A DNA stretch of 64,000 nt from Candidatus Hydrogenedentota bacterium. Lineage in GTDB: Bacteria > Hydrogenedentota > Hydrogenedentia > Hydrogenedentales > JAGMZX01. Under the pieces are notes generated by a model, which saw only the letters and a list, made by a program, of their open reading frames with translations, was not told the origin of the DNA and did not search any database. Position numbers and translations under genes: made by a program. The stretch lies in assembly GCA_029556545.1 (NCBI GenBank), contig JAKQEQ010000098.1:20998-84997 (forward strand), in the 5' to 3' direction. This document shows positions 35,874 to 45,803 of the stretch, piece by piece (positions within the stretch are counted from its first letter, which is position 1; every line of letters begins with the position of its first letter).

Positions 35874-36176
35874 TCGCCGAAGCGCGCGCCGTCCTGGATC
35901 CGCCGTCGCGTAGGGGGGCGCGTCTGCATCCGTGGCCGCGGGCGGCGCCGATTTTCGCAGTTTAAGCAGCACATTGCGCGAGAATTGCTTGAATCGAGAG
36001 TAGCATGCTGGTACCATGTTTTCTGGTCATGGCTGGGTTCGGTTTCTCTTGAGCCGCCGATGTCGTGATCGCTGCGTACTTGTGTAAGTTGAGGCCTTTC
36101 GTCCAACGAAAGAAACTGCGGGGTGGTGCTGATGCGACTCCATTCGCGGCAAGCACTCGGGAAAAGGATTGCGACT
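35874..36176. other. Intergenic region, nothing recognisable
   Basis: Separates the aldo/keto reductase genes from the large repeat protein. I see no RNA gene, repeat family or convincing promoter. Minor reading frames lack ribosome binding sites. Confidence 0.4.
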
Positions 36177-39100
36177 ATGCGTTCCTCTTGGTGGTTACTG
36201 ATCATTGCTGTGGTGGCCGGCGGTGTTTCGTCCGCGACGGCCGACGACGTGATGTACAACCTGACGGTGGAAGTTGTGGGATCGGGCACGACGAACCCGC
36301 CGCCCGGAGTCCACGAGTACCTTGAAGGCGGCGTGCTTTTTGTCACGGCCATCCCGGATTCGGGTTGGCGTCTGGACCACTGGGAAGGAGACGCCTCCGG
36401 CAGCGACACGTCGGTGGAGATCGTCATGGACGCCGACAAGACGGTCACGGCGGTGTTTGTAGAGTGCGGGTTTACCCTCACGATAGCCGTCGAGGGCAAC
36501 GGCACCACGGACCCGGCGCCGGGGGTCCACACGTACTCGCAGGGTCAGGGGGTCATCCTCATGGCGATACCGGACGCCGGCTGGGCGTTCGACCTTTGGG
36601 AAGGCAGCGTAACCGGCACGAACCCTTCCATCATCGTTATCATCGATTGTGACGTATCGGTAACCGCCGTCTTCGCCGAGGGCGGTTATGAACTCAGTAT
36701 CAGCGTGACAGGTAACGGCACGACCTCGCCCGCGCCCGGTGTGTGGAACTACCTGCCGGGCCGCACCGCCGTGGTTTCCACGACGCCCGACTCCGGCTGG
36801 ACCTTTGACCATTGGGAGGGCGATCACACCGGAACTTCGCCCCTCGCCGAAGTTGTCATGGACGATAACAAGGCGGTAACGGCCGTGTTTGTCGAGTTGG
36901 CCACGTACACCTTGACCACCGCCGTCGTAGGGGACGGATCGATCACGCCGGCCCCCGGCGCGCACCAGTACAACGCCGGCCAAACGGTCTTCATCACGCC
37001 AACTCCCAACCCCGGCGCCGCTTTCGACCACTGGGAAGGCGATCTTACCGGGACCAACCCTTTCAACCAGTACCTCATCATGGACTCGGACAAGTCGGTA
37101 ACCGCCTACTTTGCGACCGCCGATTATACGTTGACCATCAGTGTGACCGGCGAAGGCGCCACGTCTCCGCCGCCCGGAAGCCACCCGATGATCGACGGTC
37201 GCGAGGTCTCAATTGTCGCTTATCCCACGATGAGCGGATGGGCCTTCAGCCATTGGGAGGGCGACCTCACCGGAACGGAAAACCCGGCGACGGTCCTGAT
37301 GGACAGCGACAAGAGCATTACCGCCGTCTTTACGGTCGCCTACTTTCTCGAAACCTCCGTCGTAGGCGAGGGCACGCTCGATCCGCCCCCGGGCTTCCGC
37401 TGGCTCCCGGCGGGGTCCGAGGTTACCCTCACCGCCATTCCCGCGACCGGCTACCACCTCGACCGTTGGGAAGGCGACCTCACGGGTTCGGAGAATCCCG
37501 TCACCTTCACGATGGACGGCAACAAAACCATCACGGCGGTCTTTGCCGGGTCGCCGAACGCGTACTTGACAACCCTCGTGGTCGGGAGCGGCACGGTGGA
37601 CCCCGAGGGAACCAACGTCTACCTCTACGGAACCGAAGTCGTCATCACGGCCACGCCGGACCCCCTCTGGTACTTCTCCGAATGGCAGGGCGACCTCACC
37701 GGCTCGGAAAATCCGGCCAGCATCATCCTCGATGGCGACAAGACCGTGACGGCGGTCTTCGATCAGGTCCAGACCTACTCGCTTGTCACCAGCGTGGTCG
37801 GCGGCGGCACGGTGGACCCGCCAGGTACTTCGTTCCACGAGCAGGGAACCACGGTGACGCTGACGGCGTTTCCCGACCCGGACTTGGAGTTCAGCGAGTG
37901 GCAAGGCGACATCGAGAGTACCGACAATCCGGTGGACTTGCTGATGGACTCGGACAAGGCCGTCACGGCGGTATTCACGGGAGGACCCGCGGAGGGCGAG
38001 GGCGAGGGCGAAGGGGAGGGCGAGGGGGAACCGCCGGTCGAATTCCCCGTGAATTTCTGCGCGGACATGGACTGGTTAACGGCGATCGTCCAGGACGAAA
38101 GCCCCTCGGGTCTCAAATGGTTGGCTGATCTGCTGGGCGAGGACGCCGCGTTGCTATTCATGTTCGCGTGCAACGTCGCCGATATCAACGGGCAGTGGAA
38201 CGAGGTGGAAGACCTGCCTGGCCCCAACGGCATGCTGGACGGTCGCTACGAACTTCGGGTGGTACAGGAGTTGTTGAACAACCCCGGCCCCTATCTGGGG
38301 CTCGAATTGGGGACGCTCCCGTGCCAGGCGCAGCCTGGCGTGCCCACCGCCGCGGTCATGGGCGCGTACCTCCAGAATTACACGAATATCTACACCCCGG
38401 AGTTGCACGAACTCGTCACCGAGACGCTGCCGCTCTTGTGGGGGCTGTTGCAGAGCTACGAGCCGTCTGTCCCGCCCCTGACCCCCGAATTGCAGGAGAC
38501 GTTGAACGCCCTGTTTCCGACTTTGGTCAGGGTTGTGGCCGCCTACGCGACTCTGGGCGATGAGGACTCGATGGCGCTGGTTCTGAAGGTCGCGGCATTG
38601 GCCGGCTTCTGCGACTTGATCGCTCCAGGATCGTGTCTCGTCAACCCGCCGCCGACGACCGATCCCGCGGATTACGCGACGCTTGACGGCATCCTGGCGT
38701 CCGAGGGCGACGCGGACGGCGACGGCTGGACTAATCGCCTCGAATACGAGCAACTCGAACCGCTTCGACCCGCGGCATATCTCCGTCGCGCGCTGGACCC
38801 CTGCCGCACGCCCTTGACACCGGGCGAAGGCGAAGGTGAAGGCGAGGGCGAAGGCGAAGGTGAGGGCGAAGGTGAAGGCGAAGGTGAAGGCGAGGGTGAG
38901 GGTGAAGGCGAAGGAGAGGGCGAGGGTGAAGGGGAGGGCGAGGGCGAGGGCGAGGGTGAAGGGGAAGGTGAGGGTGAGGGTGAGGGAGACCCGTGCTACA
39001 GCGAGTTTCACACGGCGGACCAGAACGAGAACAACTTTATCGAGTTAACGGAACTCCTGCGCGTGATTCAGTTCTATAACTCCGGCGGTTTCCGCTGCGC

Positions 39101-39311
39101 CGAGAATCCCGGCGATACCGAGGACGGCTATGTGCCGGGGCCCGGCGCGAATCAGTCCTGCTGCGCCCACGACAGCGATTACGCGCCCGCCGGACCCGAT
39201 TGGACCATCGGCCTGACGGAGTTGCTGCGCTTGATTCAGTTCTATAATAGCGGCGGCTACCATGCTTGCCCCGAGGCGCAGACCGAGGATGGATTCTGCC
39301 CCGGACAGTGA
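36177..39311 (+). CDS. Surface protein with eight InlB-type repeats, poly(Glu-Gly) linker and dockerin-like C-terminus
   Basis: 1044-residue exported protein; signal peptide MRSSWWLLIIAVVAGGVSSATA. Eight repeats of about 70 residues follow, each with the plan LTVxVxGxGTTxPxPG ... GWxFDHWEGDxTG ... MDxDKxVTAVF, matching the divergent InlB B-repeat type. A short EGEGEGEGEGE linker leads to a helical domain (about 620-880), then a 57-residue poly(Glu-Gly) stretch. The C-terminus has two similar units, DQNENNFIELTELLRVIQFY and GLTELLRLIQFYNSGGYHAC, which look like calcium-binding EF-hand/dockerin repeats with added cysteines. The ATG at 36177 is preferred for the signal peptide; 36123 and 36132 are alternatives. 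Confidence 0.85.
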   Translation: MRSSWWLLIIAVVAGGVSSATADDVMYNLTVEVVGSGTTNPPPGVHEYLEGGVLFVTAIPDSGWRLDHWEGDASGSDTSVEIVMDADKTVTAVFVECGFTLTIAVEGNGTTDPAPGVHTYSQGQGVILMAIPDAGWAFDLWEGSVTGTNPSIIVIIDCDVSVTAVFAEGGYELSISVTGNGTTSPAPGVWNYLPGRTAVVSTTPDSGWTFDHWEGDHTGTSPLAEVVMDDNKAVTAVFVELATYTLTTAVVGDGSITPAPGAHQYNAGQTVFITPTPNPGAAFDHWEGDLTGTNPFNQYLIMDSDKSVTAYFATADYTLTISVTGEGATSPPPGSHPMIDGREVSIVAYPTMSGWAFSHWEGDLTGTENPATVLMDSDKSITAVFTVAYFLETSVVGEGTLDPPPGFRWLPAGSEVTLTAIPATGYHLDRWEGDLTGSENPVTFTMDGNKTITAVFAGSPNAYLTTLVVGSGTVDPEGTNVYLYGTEVVITATPDPLWYFSEWQGDLTGSENPASIILDGDKTVTAVFDQVQTYSLVTSVVGGGTVDPPGTSFHEQGTTVTLTAFPDPDLEFSEWQGDIESTDNPVDLLMDSDKAVTAVFTGGPAEGEGEGEGEGEGEPPVEFPVNFCADMDWLTAIVQDESPSGLKWLADLLGEDAALLFMFACNVADINGQWNEVEDLPGPNGMLDGRYELRVVQELLNNPGPYLGLELGTLPCQAQPGVPTAAVMGAYLQNYTNIYTPELHELVTETLPLLWGLLQSYEPSVPPLTPELQETLNALFPTLVRVVAAYATLGDEDSMALVLKVAALAGFCDLIAPGSCLVNPPPTTDPADYATLDGILASEGDADGDGWTNRLEYEQLEPLRPAAYLRRALDPCRTPLTPGEGEGEGEGEGEGEGEGEGEGEGEGEGEGEGEGEGEGEGEGEGEGEGEGEGEGEGDPCYSEFHTADQNENNFIELTELLRVIQFYNSGGFRCAENPGDTEDGYVPGPGANQSCCAHDSDYAPAGPDWTIGLTELLRLIQFYNSGGYHACPEAQTEDGFCPGQ
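38821..38990 (+). repeat. Coding microsatellite of GGCGAA/GGTGAG units (poly-Glu-Gly)
   Basis: About 28 near-perfect 6 bp units (GAGGGC, GAAGGT, GAAGGC and similar) encode EGEGEG. A shorter run of the same kind lies at 37990-38030 in the same gene. Synonymous wobble differences show it is not very recent, but unit number may still vary between strains. Confidence 0.9.
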
Positions 39312-39455
39312 GCGACTGTCGTGTATAATATGCTCCGTACCGGGGGTGGTTGGGTATGAGGCGCGAAGAGCGGGCTGCGCGCGGCGCGGGGCGTGCCCCG
39401 CGCTCAGCGGGGCCTTGAAGAGCGGTGACCAGGTCATCCGAGAGGAGTCATACCG

Positions 39456-42400
39456 ATGAAGAACCATGGGTTGCGGGGGCAAAAGGGACAGGTGTGCGCG
39501 CTGCCGCCGTTTCTCCTGCTGGTTGCGGCGTTACTGCTGACCTCGGGCGCGGCGGACGCCGCCCTCACCGGCTATTACTATTACTCGACGGGCGGCACCG
39601 CGCCGAATTTCGGGTCGTTGATCATGACCCGATCCGACGCCGATGTGAATTTTAATTGGGGTACCGGAAGCCCCGGCGGGGGCGTGCCGGTCGAAAACTT
39701 CTGCGTGAGTTGGCGGGGCGTGCTGACGATTCCTACCGAGGGCGACTGGACTTTTTACACGTTGTCGGACGACGGTGCCCGGCTATACGTTGACGGCCAG
39801 CGTATTATCGAGTTCTGGCAGGATCACGGCGCCACTGTCGAACAATCGGGCACAAGATTTCTGACGGCAGGCAAGCATGACATTGTGCTGGATTACTACG
39901 AGAACACCGGCGGCGCACGGATCGAACTTCGCTATTCCGGGCCGGGGGTGGGAAAACAAATCATTCCGAGTTCGGCCACGTCGCCCTTGCCCACCAGCCC
40001 CACGGGCCTCCTCGGGCGCTGGTACACGGTAAACGACTGCGCCGGAAACTGGGGAACGCTGGCCGGAAACCGCGTGGACGGAAACATCAGTTTTGGGGAT
40101 GGGTTCATCCCACCATACGGGTTGCCGGTGGAGTATTTTGGGGGGCGCTGGGTCGGGCGCATCAATATTCCGACGACGGGGAACTGGACGTTCTACAGCA
40201 GGACCGACGATGCAGTGCGTTTTTATATCCAGGAAGACGGTAGCGGCAACCTCATGAGAAGAATTGATCACTGGGGCGGCGGCGGCGCCGAGTACAGTTC
40301 TCCCCCGATTTTTCTTCACGGCGGTCTCCACAATATCGCCGTGGATTTCTTTGAATGCACGGGACAGCAATATATGGAGCTGCGCTGGCAAGGGCCGAAC
40401 CAAGGGAAAGACATCGTCCCACAGAGCGCGCTTTTCCAGCACCAGAACGGCCTGATCGCCGAGTTCTTCAATAATCAAGCTGTCTCAGGTGTTCCGGCCG
40501 TATTCCGCAACGACTACTATCTCAAGTTCAGCAGCTGGGGCGGTCCCCCGCAGGACAGCATCGGCGGGGACAACTTCTCCGTCCGTTGGCGCGGAAAAAT
40601 ATATATTCCCACCAGCGGTGACTACACGTTCTACTCGACGACGGATGACGGTACCGAGTTATGGGTAAATGGGCAACGGATTATTGACTGGTTTTCGTCA
40701 AATAATGGGATGACGGAGCGCACTAGCTCGCTAATCACTTTGACGGGGGGACGGAGATACTTCATCGACTGGCGAATGCGTGAGAATGACGGCGGAGCGG
40801 GGGCTGAATTGCGTTGGTCGGGCCCGGGGATCGCGAAGCAGTTTGTCTCCGACCAGAACCTGTTCCCCATCCTGAACGAGACCCCGACGGGCATCGCCCT
40901 CGACAAGAATTACTTCTACGACGATGAGGGTCTGAACGCGACGGTCGGCAACCTGTCCACGACGGATCCGGACAATACGTCCGGGGGCTCCCAATCGCAC
41001 ACGTACACGCTGGTCGCCGGCGTGGGCGACACCCACAACGGTTCGTTCTCGATTTCCGGCAATCAACTGCGCGTGAACAACGCCGCGATGGCGCTCGGCA
41101 CCTACAGTGTTCGCATAAGGACCACGGACAACGGCCAGATTCCCGACAGGCTCTACACGGAGCAGGCGTTCACTATCTCGTGCCTTACCGCGCCGACGGT
41201 GACGAACGTGACGAGCAGTCTGGCGAATGGGTACTACAAGGCGGGGCAGGTGGTGCCGGTGCAGATCACCTTCAGCAAGAACGTCACCGTGCAGTCCGGT
41301 CCGCCTTATCTCGCGCTGAACAGCGGTGGCGCGGCCACGGCGACGTATGCGAGCGGGAGCGGCACGAGTACGCTCACCTTCAATTACACGGTTGCGGCGG
41401 GCGAGAACTCGACGGACCTCGACTATATGGGCGTGGGCGCGTTGAATGCGGGTGGCGGCACAATCCGGGACGTTAACGGCAAGGACGCCGTCCTGACGCT
41501 GGCGGCCCCGGGCGCCGCGGGTTCGCTGGGCTTCAATAAGGACCTCGTGATTGACACGATCGCGCCGACGGTATCATCGATCGTTCGGCAGACGCCGTCG
41601 GGCCAGGCCACGAACGCGGCGCAGGTCACGTGGCGGGTGACGTTCGGCGAGGACGTGACCGGGAGCGTCGGCGCGACCGACTTCACGTTTACACCCACCG
41701 GCACGCTCAGCGGGTACTCCGTGCAGAGCGTGACGCCGTTCGGGAGCGGGGGAACGACGTATGACGTGCTGTGCAATACGGGCACGGGCGACGGCATATT
41801 GCGCCTGGACGTGGTGACGCCCGCCGCGGTCATTTCCGATCTGGCGGGGAACAACCTGACGGCCAATTACACCACGGGCCAGACGTATATCGTCGATAAG
41901 ACGGCGCCCACGCCGCCTGCGGCGAACGCACCGGCCTATGACAACGCGAGCCCGATCCCCGTGGGCTACGGCGCTTCGACGGACAACCTTACGGGGGTGG
42001 CGAGTGTGCGGCTTTGGTACAAGAAGGGCGCGGGCGGCACGTGGACCGATTCCGGGATGTCGGGCGTTGCGGGGGGCGGCACATTCAACTTCATCGGGAT
42101 GACGGGCGAGGACACGTACTATTTCGACGTCGTGGTGACCGACAATGCGGGCAACAGCAGCCCAGCGGCCTCTGGCGACGGGGATTCGAGCACCATCTAC
42201 GACACGACGCCGCCGACGGCGCCCTCGGCGAGCTCGCCCGCTTACGACAACGCGAGCCCGATTCCGGTGACCTACGGCGTCTCGTCGGACAATCTGAGCG
42301 GCGTGGCGCTCGTCCGACTCTGGTACAAGAAGGGCGCCGGCGGCGCGTGGACCAACTCGGGTCTGTCGGGCGTGCCGGGCGGCGGCACGTTCAACTTCGC

Positions 42401-44561
42401 GGGGATGACGGGTGACGACACGTACTATTTCGACATCGTGGTGGTGGACAACGCGGGCAACAGCAGCCCGGCGGCCTCTGGCGACGGGGACACGAGCACA
42501 ATCTACGATACGACGCCGCCGGTCCCGGCTTCGGCGAGTTCGCCCGCGTATGACAACGCCAGCCCGATTCCGGTGACTTATGGCGCGACGACGGACAATT
42601 TGAGCGGTGTGGCGACGGTCCGGCTCTGGTTCAAGAAGGGGTCCGGCGGGGCGTGGACGGATTCCGGGATGTCGGGCGCGGCGGGCGGCGGCACGTTCGA
42701 CTTTGCGGGGATGACGGGCGACGACACGTACTATTTCGACATCGTGGCGACGGACGTGGCGGGCAACAGCAGCGCGGCGGCCTCGGGCAATGGCGATACG
42801 AACACGGTTTACGACACGACGGCGCCTGTGCCGGCGACGGCGAGTTCGCCGGCGTATGCGAACAGCAGCCCGATACCGGTGGACTACGGTGCGACGACGG
42901 ACAACCTGAGCGGGGTAGCGACGGTGGCGCTGTGGTTCAAGAAGGGTTCCGGCGGCGCGTGGACAAATTCGGGGTTGACGGGCGACGCGGGTGGCGGCAC
43001 GTTCAGCTTCGCGGGGATGACGGGCGACGACACGTACTATTTCGACATCGTGGCGACGGACGTGGCGGGCAACAGCAGCGCGGCGGCGTCCGGCGACGGG
43101 GACACGAGCACGATCTACGACACGGTCCCGCCGAATCCGCCGGATGTGACCGCGGATACGCCGACGAACAACCAGCGTCCGGAGTGGACGTGGACGCCGG
43201 GCGGCGGCGGGAACGGCACGTATCGGTATGACCTCGACAATTCGGGAAGTTGGACCGAGATGACCGCCACGGCGTTTACGCCCACAAGCGACCTGGCGGC
43301 GGGTACGCACCGGCTGGTTGTGCAGGAGCGGGATGACGCGGGCAACTGGTCCGTGGACAGCTTCTTCGATGTGTTCATCGACCTGACGCCGCCGAACCCG
43401 CCGGACGTGACCGCGGACACGCCGACGGCGGACCCGCGTCCCGAGTGGACGTGGACGCCGGGCGGCGGCGGAAACGGCACGTACCGCTACGACCTGGATA
43501 ATTCGGGGACGTGGACCGAGACAACCGACACGGCATTCACGCCCGGCGTCGATCTCGACGAGGGCACGCACCGCCTCGTGGTGCAGGAGCGGGACGACGC
43601 GGGCAACTGGTCCGTGGACAGCTTCTTCGACGTGTTTGTGGACCTGAACCCGCCGACGGCGCCGGACCCGGGGACGGACATCACGCGGAGCCTGGACGCC
43701 GCGGGCGGGTATGACCTGACGGCGGCGGACGTCGAGGAGATGGCGGCGGGCGCGTCGGACCCGGGAGGCATCGACTGGGCCGCGACGCTGGCGACGGCGG
43801 ACGTGGCGAGTTTCACGTGCGCGGACCTGGATGCGCCGGTGGCGGTGACGTTCGCGGTGACCGACCTTGTGGGGCACGCGGCGCCGCCGACGACGGCACA
43901 GGTGACGGTGCTTGACGAGACGCCGCCGACGGCGGTGTGCAAAGACGTGACGGTGAACATCGGTTTCACCGGCAGCGTAACGATAACGGCGTTTCACGTG
44001 GACGACGGCAGCGACGACAACTGCGACATAGTGGAGTGGTTGGTGTCTCCGGACACGTTCACGTGCGGCGAGGTGGGTCCGAACACGGTGGTGCTGACGG
44101 TGCGGGACGGGTCCGGGAACGCGGCCACGTGCGAGGCGACGGTGACGGTGGAGGACCCGCTGGCGATCTGTACACCATTGACGGTGACGGCGCAGGGGAG
44201 TCTCGTGGTCTCGAAGCGGACGGACGAGATGCACACGTTCGCGGTGCTGGCCGAGGGCGGCCTGGGCGAGATTTCGTACCAGTGGCAGTTCGAGGCCGCG
44301 GCGGCGAAGGCGTTCATCGACCTTGCAGACAGCGAACGGGTAGATGGCGTCTACACCGCGGCGTTGACGCTGGGTCCGCTGGACTTTGACCAGGAGGGCC
44401 AGTATCGGTGCGTGGTGTCGGACTACTACACCACGATTGAGTCGAGCATCTTCACGCTTTACGTGCTGCCGAGCGTGCCGGTGGGCGGCGTGGCGGGTCT
44501 TGCGGCGCTGGTCGCGGCGCTGGCCGCGGGCGCGGCAGGCGTCATGCGGCGCAGGCGATAG
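39456..44561 (+). CDS. Giant surface protein with three PA14 domains, Ig-like repeats, HYR domain and C-terminal sorting-like signal
   Basis: 1701-residue exported protein; signal peptide ends near residue 36 (LLLVAALLLTSGAADA). Three PA14 domains follow (about 36-170, 180-325, 330-470), each with the core GDWTFYTLSDDGARLYVDG or GDYTFYSTTDDGTELWVNG, a carbohydrate- or surface-binding fold. Then come a cadherin-like unit, an Ig-like unit (about 575-815), four near-identical 102-residue repeats (PAYDNASPIPV...), two 85-residue repeats (PPDVTADTP...), a HYR-like domain and an Ig-like domain (YQWQFE...GQYRCVV). The end, VPVGGVAGLAALVAALAAGA followed by VMRRRR, is a short motif plus helix plus arginines, like exosortase/CTERM sorting signals. 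A GAGAGGAG ribosome binding site precedes the ATG. Confidence 0.87.
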   Translation: MKNHGLRGQKGQVCALPPFLLLVAALLLTSGAADAALTGYYYYSTGGTAPNFGSLIMTRSDADVNFNWGTGSPGGGVPVENFCVSWRGVLTIPTEGDWTFYTLSDDGARLYVDGQRIIEFWQDHGATVEQSGTRFLTAGKHDIVLDYYENTGGARIELRYSGPGVGKQIIPSSATSPLPTSPTGLLGRWYTVNDCAGNWGTLAGNRVDGNISFGDGFIPPYGLPVEYFGGRWVGRINIPTTGNWTFYSRTDDAVRFYIQEDGSGNLMRRIDHWGGGGAEYSSPPIFLHGGLHNIAVDFFECTGQQYMELRWQGPNQGKDIVPQSALFQHQNGLIAEFFNNQAVSGVPAVFRNDYYLKFSSWGGPPQDSIGGDNFSVRWRGKIYIPTSGDYTFYSTTDDGTELWVNGQRIIDWFSSNNGMTERTSSLITLTGGRRYFIDWRMRENDGGAGAELRWSGPGIAKQFVSDQNLFPILNETPTGIALDKNYFYDDEGLNATVGNLSTTDPDNTSGGSQSHTYTLVAGVGDTHNGSFSISGNQLRVNNAAMALGTYSVRIRTTDNGQIPDRLYTEQAFTISCLTAPTVTNVTSSLANGYYKAGQVVPVQITFSKNVTVQSGPPYLALNSGGAATATYASGSGTSTLTFNYTVAAGENSTDLDYMGVGALNAGGGTIRDVNGKDAVLTLAAPGAAGSLGFNKDLVIDTIAPTVSSIVRQTPSGQATNAAQVTWRVTFGEDVTGSVGATDFTFTPTGTLSGYSVQSVTPFGSGGTTYDVLCNTGTGDGILRLDVVTPAAVISDLAGNNLTANYTTGQTYIVDKTAPTPPAANAPAYDNASPIPVGYGASTDNLTGVASVRLWYKKGAGGTWTDSGMSGVAGGGTFNFIGMTGEDTYYFDVVVTDNAGNSSPAASGDGDSSTIYDTTPPTAPSASSPAYDNASPIPVTYGVSSDNLSGVALVRLWYKKGAGGAWTNSGLSGVPGGGTFNFAGMTGDDTYYFDIVVVDNAGNSSPAASGDGDTSTIYDTTPPVPASASSPAYDNASPIPVTYGATTDNLSGVATVRLWFKKGSGGAWTDSGMSGAAGGGTFDFAGMTGDDTYYFDIVATDVAGNSSAAASGNGDTNTVYDTTAPVPATASSPAYANSSPIPVDYGATTDNLSGVATVALWFKKGSGGAWTNSGLTGDAGGGTFSFAGMTGDDTYYFDIVATDVAGNSSAAASGDGDTSTIYDTVPPNPPDVTADTPTNNQRPEWTWTPGGGGNGTYRYDLDNSGSWTEMTATAFTPTSDLAAGTHRLVVQERDDAGNWSVDSFFDVFIDLTPPNPPDVTADTPTADPRPEWTWTPGGGGNGTYRYDLDNSGTWTETTDTAFTPGVDLDEGTHRLVVQERDDAGNWSVDSFFDVFVDLNPPTAPDPGTDITRSLDAAGGYDLTAADVEEMAAGASDPGGIDWAATLATADVASFTCADLDAPVAVTFAVTDLVGHAAPPTTAQVTVLDETPPTAVCKDVTVNIGFTGSVTITAFHVDDGSDDNCDIVEWLVSPDTFTCGEVGPNTVVLTVRDGSGNAATCEATVTVEDPLAICTPLTVTAQGSLVVSKRTDEMHTFAVLAEGGLGEISYQWQFEAAAAKAFIDLADSERVDGVYTAALTLGPLDFDQEGQYRCVVSDYYTTIESSIFTLYVLPSVPVGGVAGLAALVAALAAGAAGVMRRRR
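41908..43130 (+). repeat. Four tandem 306 bp coding repeats
   Basis: Units start near 41911, 42215, 42521 and 42827, each encoding PAYDNASPIPV ... LWYKKGAGGxWTxSG ... GGGTFNFAGMTGDDTYYFDIV ... GDGDTSTIYDT. Copies 3 and 4 share long stretches of identical DNA, which suggests recent duplication or gene conversion. Confidence 0.85.
43131..43640 (+). repeat. Two tandem ~255 bp coding repeats
   Basis: Units near 43132 and 43387 encode PPNPPDVTADTPT ... PEWTWTPGGGGNGTYRYDLD ... RLVVQERDDAGNWSVDSFFD. Most bases are identical. Confidence 0.82.
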
Positions 44562-44605
44562 TGCGGCGTCGTTACGGACGCTTAGGATGAAGTAGTGGAC
44601 CGTTC

Positions 44606-44640
44606 GTGGCGCCCGCGCCACGCGGAGTGACGCGGGCGTC
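44606..44640. terminator. Possible hairpin terminator after the PA14 protein
   Basis: CGCCCGCG (44610-44617) pairs with CGCGGGCG (44631-44638) around a 13 bp loop, 45 bp after the stop. No T-run follows, so it may instead be a dispersed repeat. Confidence 0.3.
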
Positions 44641-44763
44641 AGGGGCGGTCGCTTTTCATGAAGTGCGGCGGCAATCGGTGCAAGGCGTTACCCCACAAGG
44701 GACACAACGGATAACGTAGCGGCGGCGCGCTTGCCGAGCGCGCGCGGTGGAAGGGAGTCTGTC

Positions 44764-45738
44764 ATGCTGAAGACGCGTATTACGGAGATGCTGGGCATCG
44801 AGTACCCGATCCTGATGGGGGGTATGCAATGGCTGGCGAAAGCGGACCTCGTGTCCGCTGTCTCGAACGCCGGGGGGTGCGGTTTCATCACGGCGGCCTC
44901 GTTCGCGTCTGCCGAGGAAGTTCGCGCGGAAATCCACAAGGCGCGCGACATGACCGACAAACCCTTCGGCGTCAACATTTCGATGTTGCCGGTGCTGATA
45001 CCGGGCGACCAGACCGACGCCTTCATGGACGTCGCCTGCGAGGAGGCCGTGCCGGTCGTCGAAACGGCGGGCCGGAATCCGGCGCCGTACGTGGAAAAAC
45101 TGCACAGCGCGGGCGTGAAGCTGATTCACAAAGTCCCGGCGGTGCGCTTTGCCAAGAAAGCCGAGAGCATCGGTGTCGACGCCGTGACCATTGTCGGTTT
45201 CGAGTGCGGCGGCCATCCGGGGATGGACGACGTGCCCTCGCTTATTCTCATTCCGAAGGCGGCGGCGGAACTCGATATCCCCTTAATTGCGGCGGGCGGG
45301 TTCTGTGACGGCAAGAGCCTCGTGGCGGCGCTCGCGCTGGGCGCGGAGGCCGTGCTTATGGGCACGCGCTTCATGGCGTCCGTCGAAAGCCCGATGCACG
45401 ACAACTTCAAGCGGTGGATGGTCGCCGCGAAGGAGACCGACACGATGGTCGTCGAGCGGTCCATTCGCAACGCCGCGCGCATCATCAAGAACGAGGCCGC
45501 ACTGACTGTGGCGCGCATGGAAGCGGAAGGCGCGACGCTCGATGATCTCATTCCCGTCATCAGCGGCAAAGTGGGCCGCGACGCCTACCTCTGCGGCGAC
45601 ATCAACCGGGGGACCATCGCCTGCGGCCAGGTGGTCGGCCGCATCCACGAGATCAAGACCTGCAAACAAATCATCGACGACATGATCGCGGAGGCCCGCG
45701 AGCGGCTGACGGCAATCGAGCGCATATTTGGCGCTTAA
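44764..45738 (+). CDS. Nitronate monooxygenase / FabK-like flavin oxidoreductase
   Basis: 324-residue FMN-dependent TIM-barrel enzyme of the 2-nitropropane dioxygenase family. Features include EYPILMGGMQWLAKADLVSA at the N-terminus, the glycine-rich phosphate-binding loop AAGGFCDGKSLVAALALGA and the catalytic-region histidine in GFECGGHPG. The C-terminal GTRFMAS is also typical. It could oxidise nitronates or act as an enoyl-ACP reductase (FabK); the two cannot be separated by sequence reading alone. The ATG at 44764 has a strong ribosome binding site (GGAAGGGAG). It stands alone between the large surface protein and a toxin-antitoxin pair. Confidence 0.87.
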   Translation: MLKTRITEMLGIEYPILMGGMQWLAKADLVSAVSNAGGCGFITAASFASAEEVRAEIHKARDMTDKPFGVNISMLPVLIPGDQTDAFMDVACEEAVPVVETAGRNPAPYVEKLHSAGVKLIHKVPAVRFAKKAESIGVDAVTIVGFECGGHPGMDDVPSLILIPKAAAELDIPLIAAGGFCDGKSLVAALALGAEAVLMGTRFMASVESPMHDNFKRWMVAAKETDTMVVERSIRNAARIIKNEAALTVARMEAEGATLDDLIPVISGKVGRDAYLCGDINRGTIACGQVVGRIHEIKTCKQIIDDMIAEARERLTAIERIFGA

Positions 45739-45803
45739 TACGGCATTGCGCTACACTCAGAGCAACCTTCTGAGATATAGGAAGCAGCGCCGTTAGCCAA
45801 ATC

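Noticed and set aside
38821..38990. Short regular repeat considered as CRISPR
   Set aside because: Six-base units without spacers, in frame, encoding poly(Glu-Gly).
41908..43640. Long direct repeats considered as a mobile element or CRISPR-like array
   Set aside because: Periods of 306 and 255 bp are exact multiples of three and correspond to protein domains.
41574..44621. 1015-codon open frame antisense to the PA14 protein
   Set aside because: Its repetitive Arg-Arg-Val-His composition mirrors the Ig-like DNA repeats; no start signal and no known domain.
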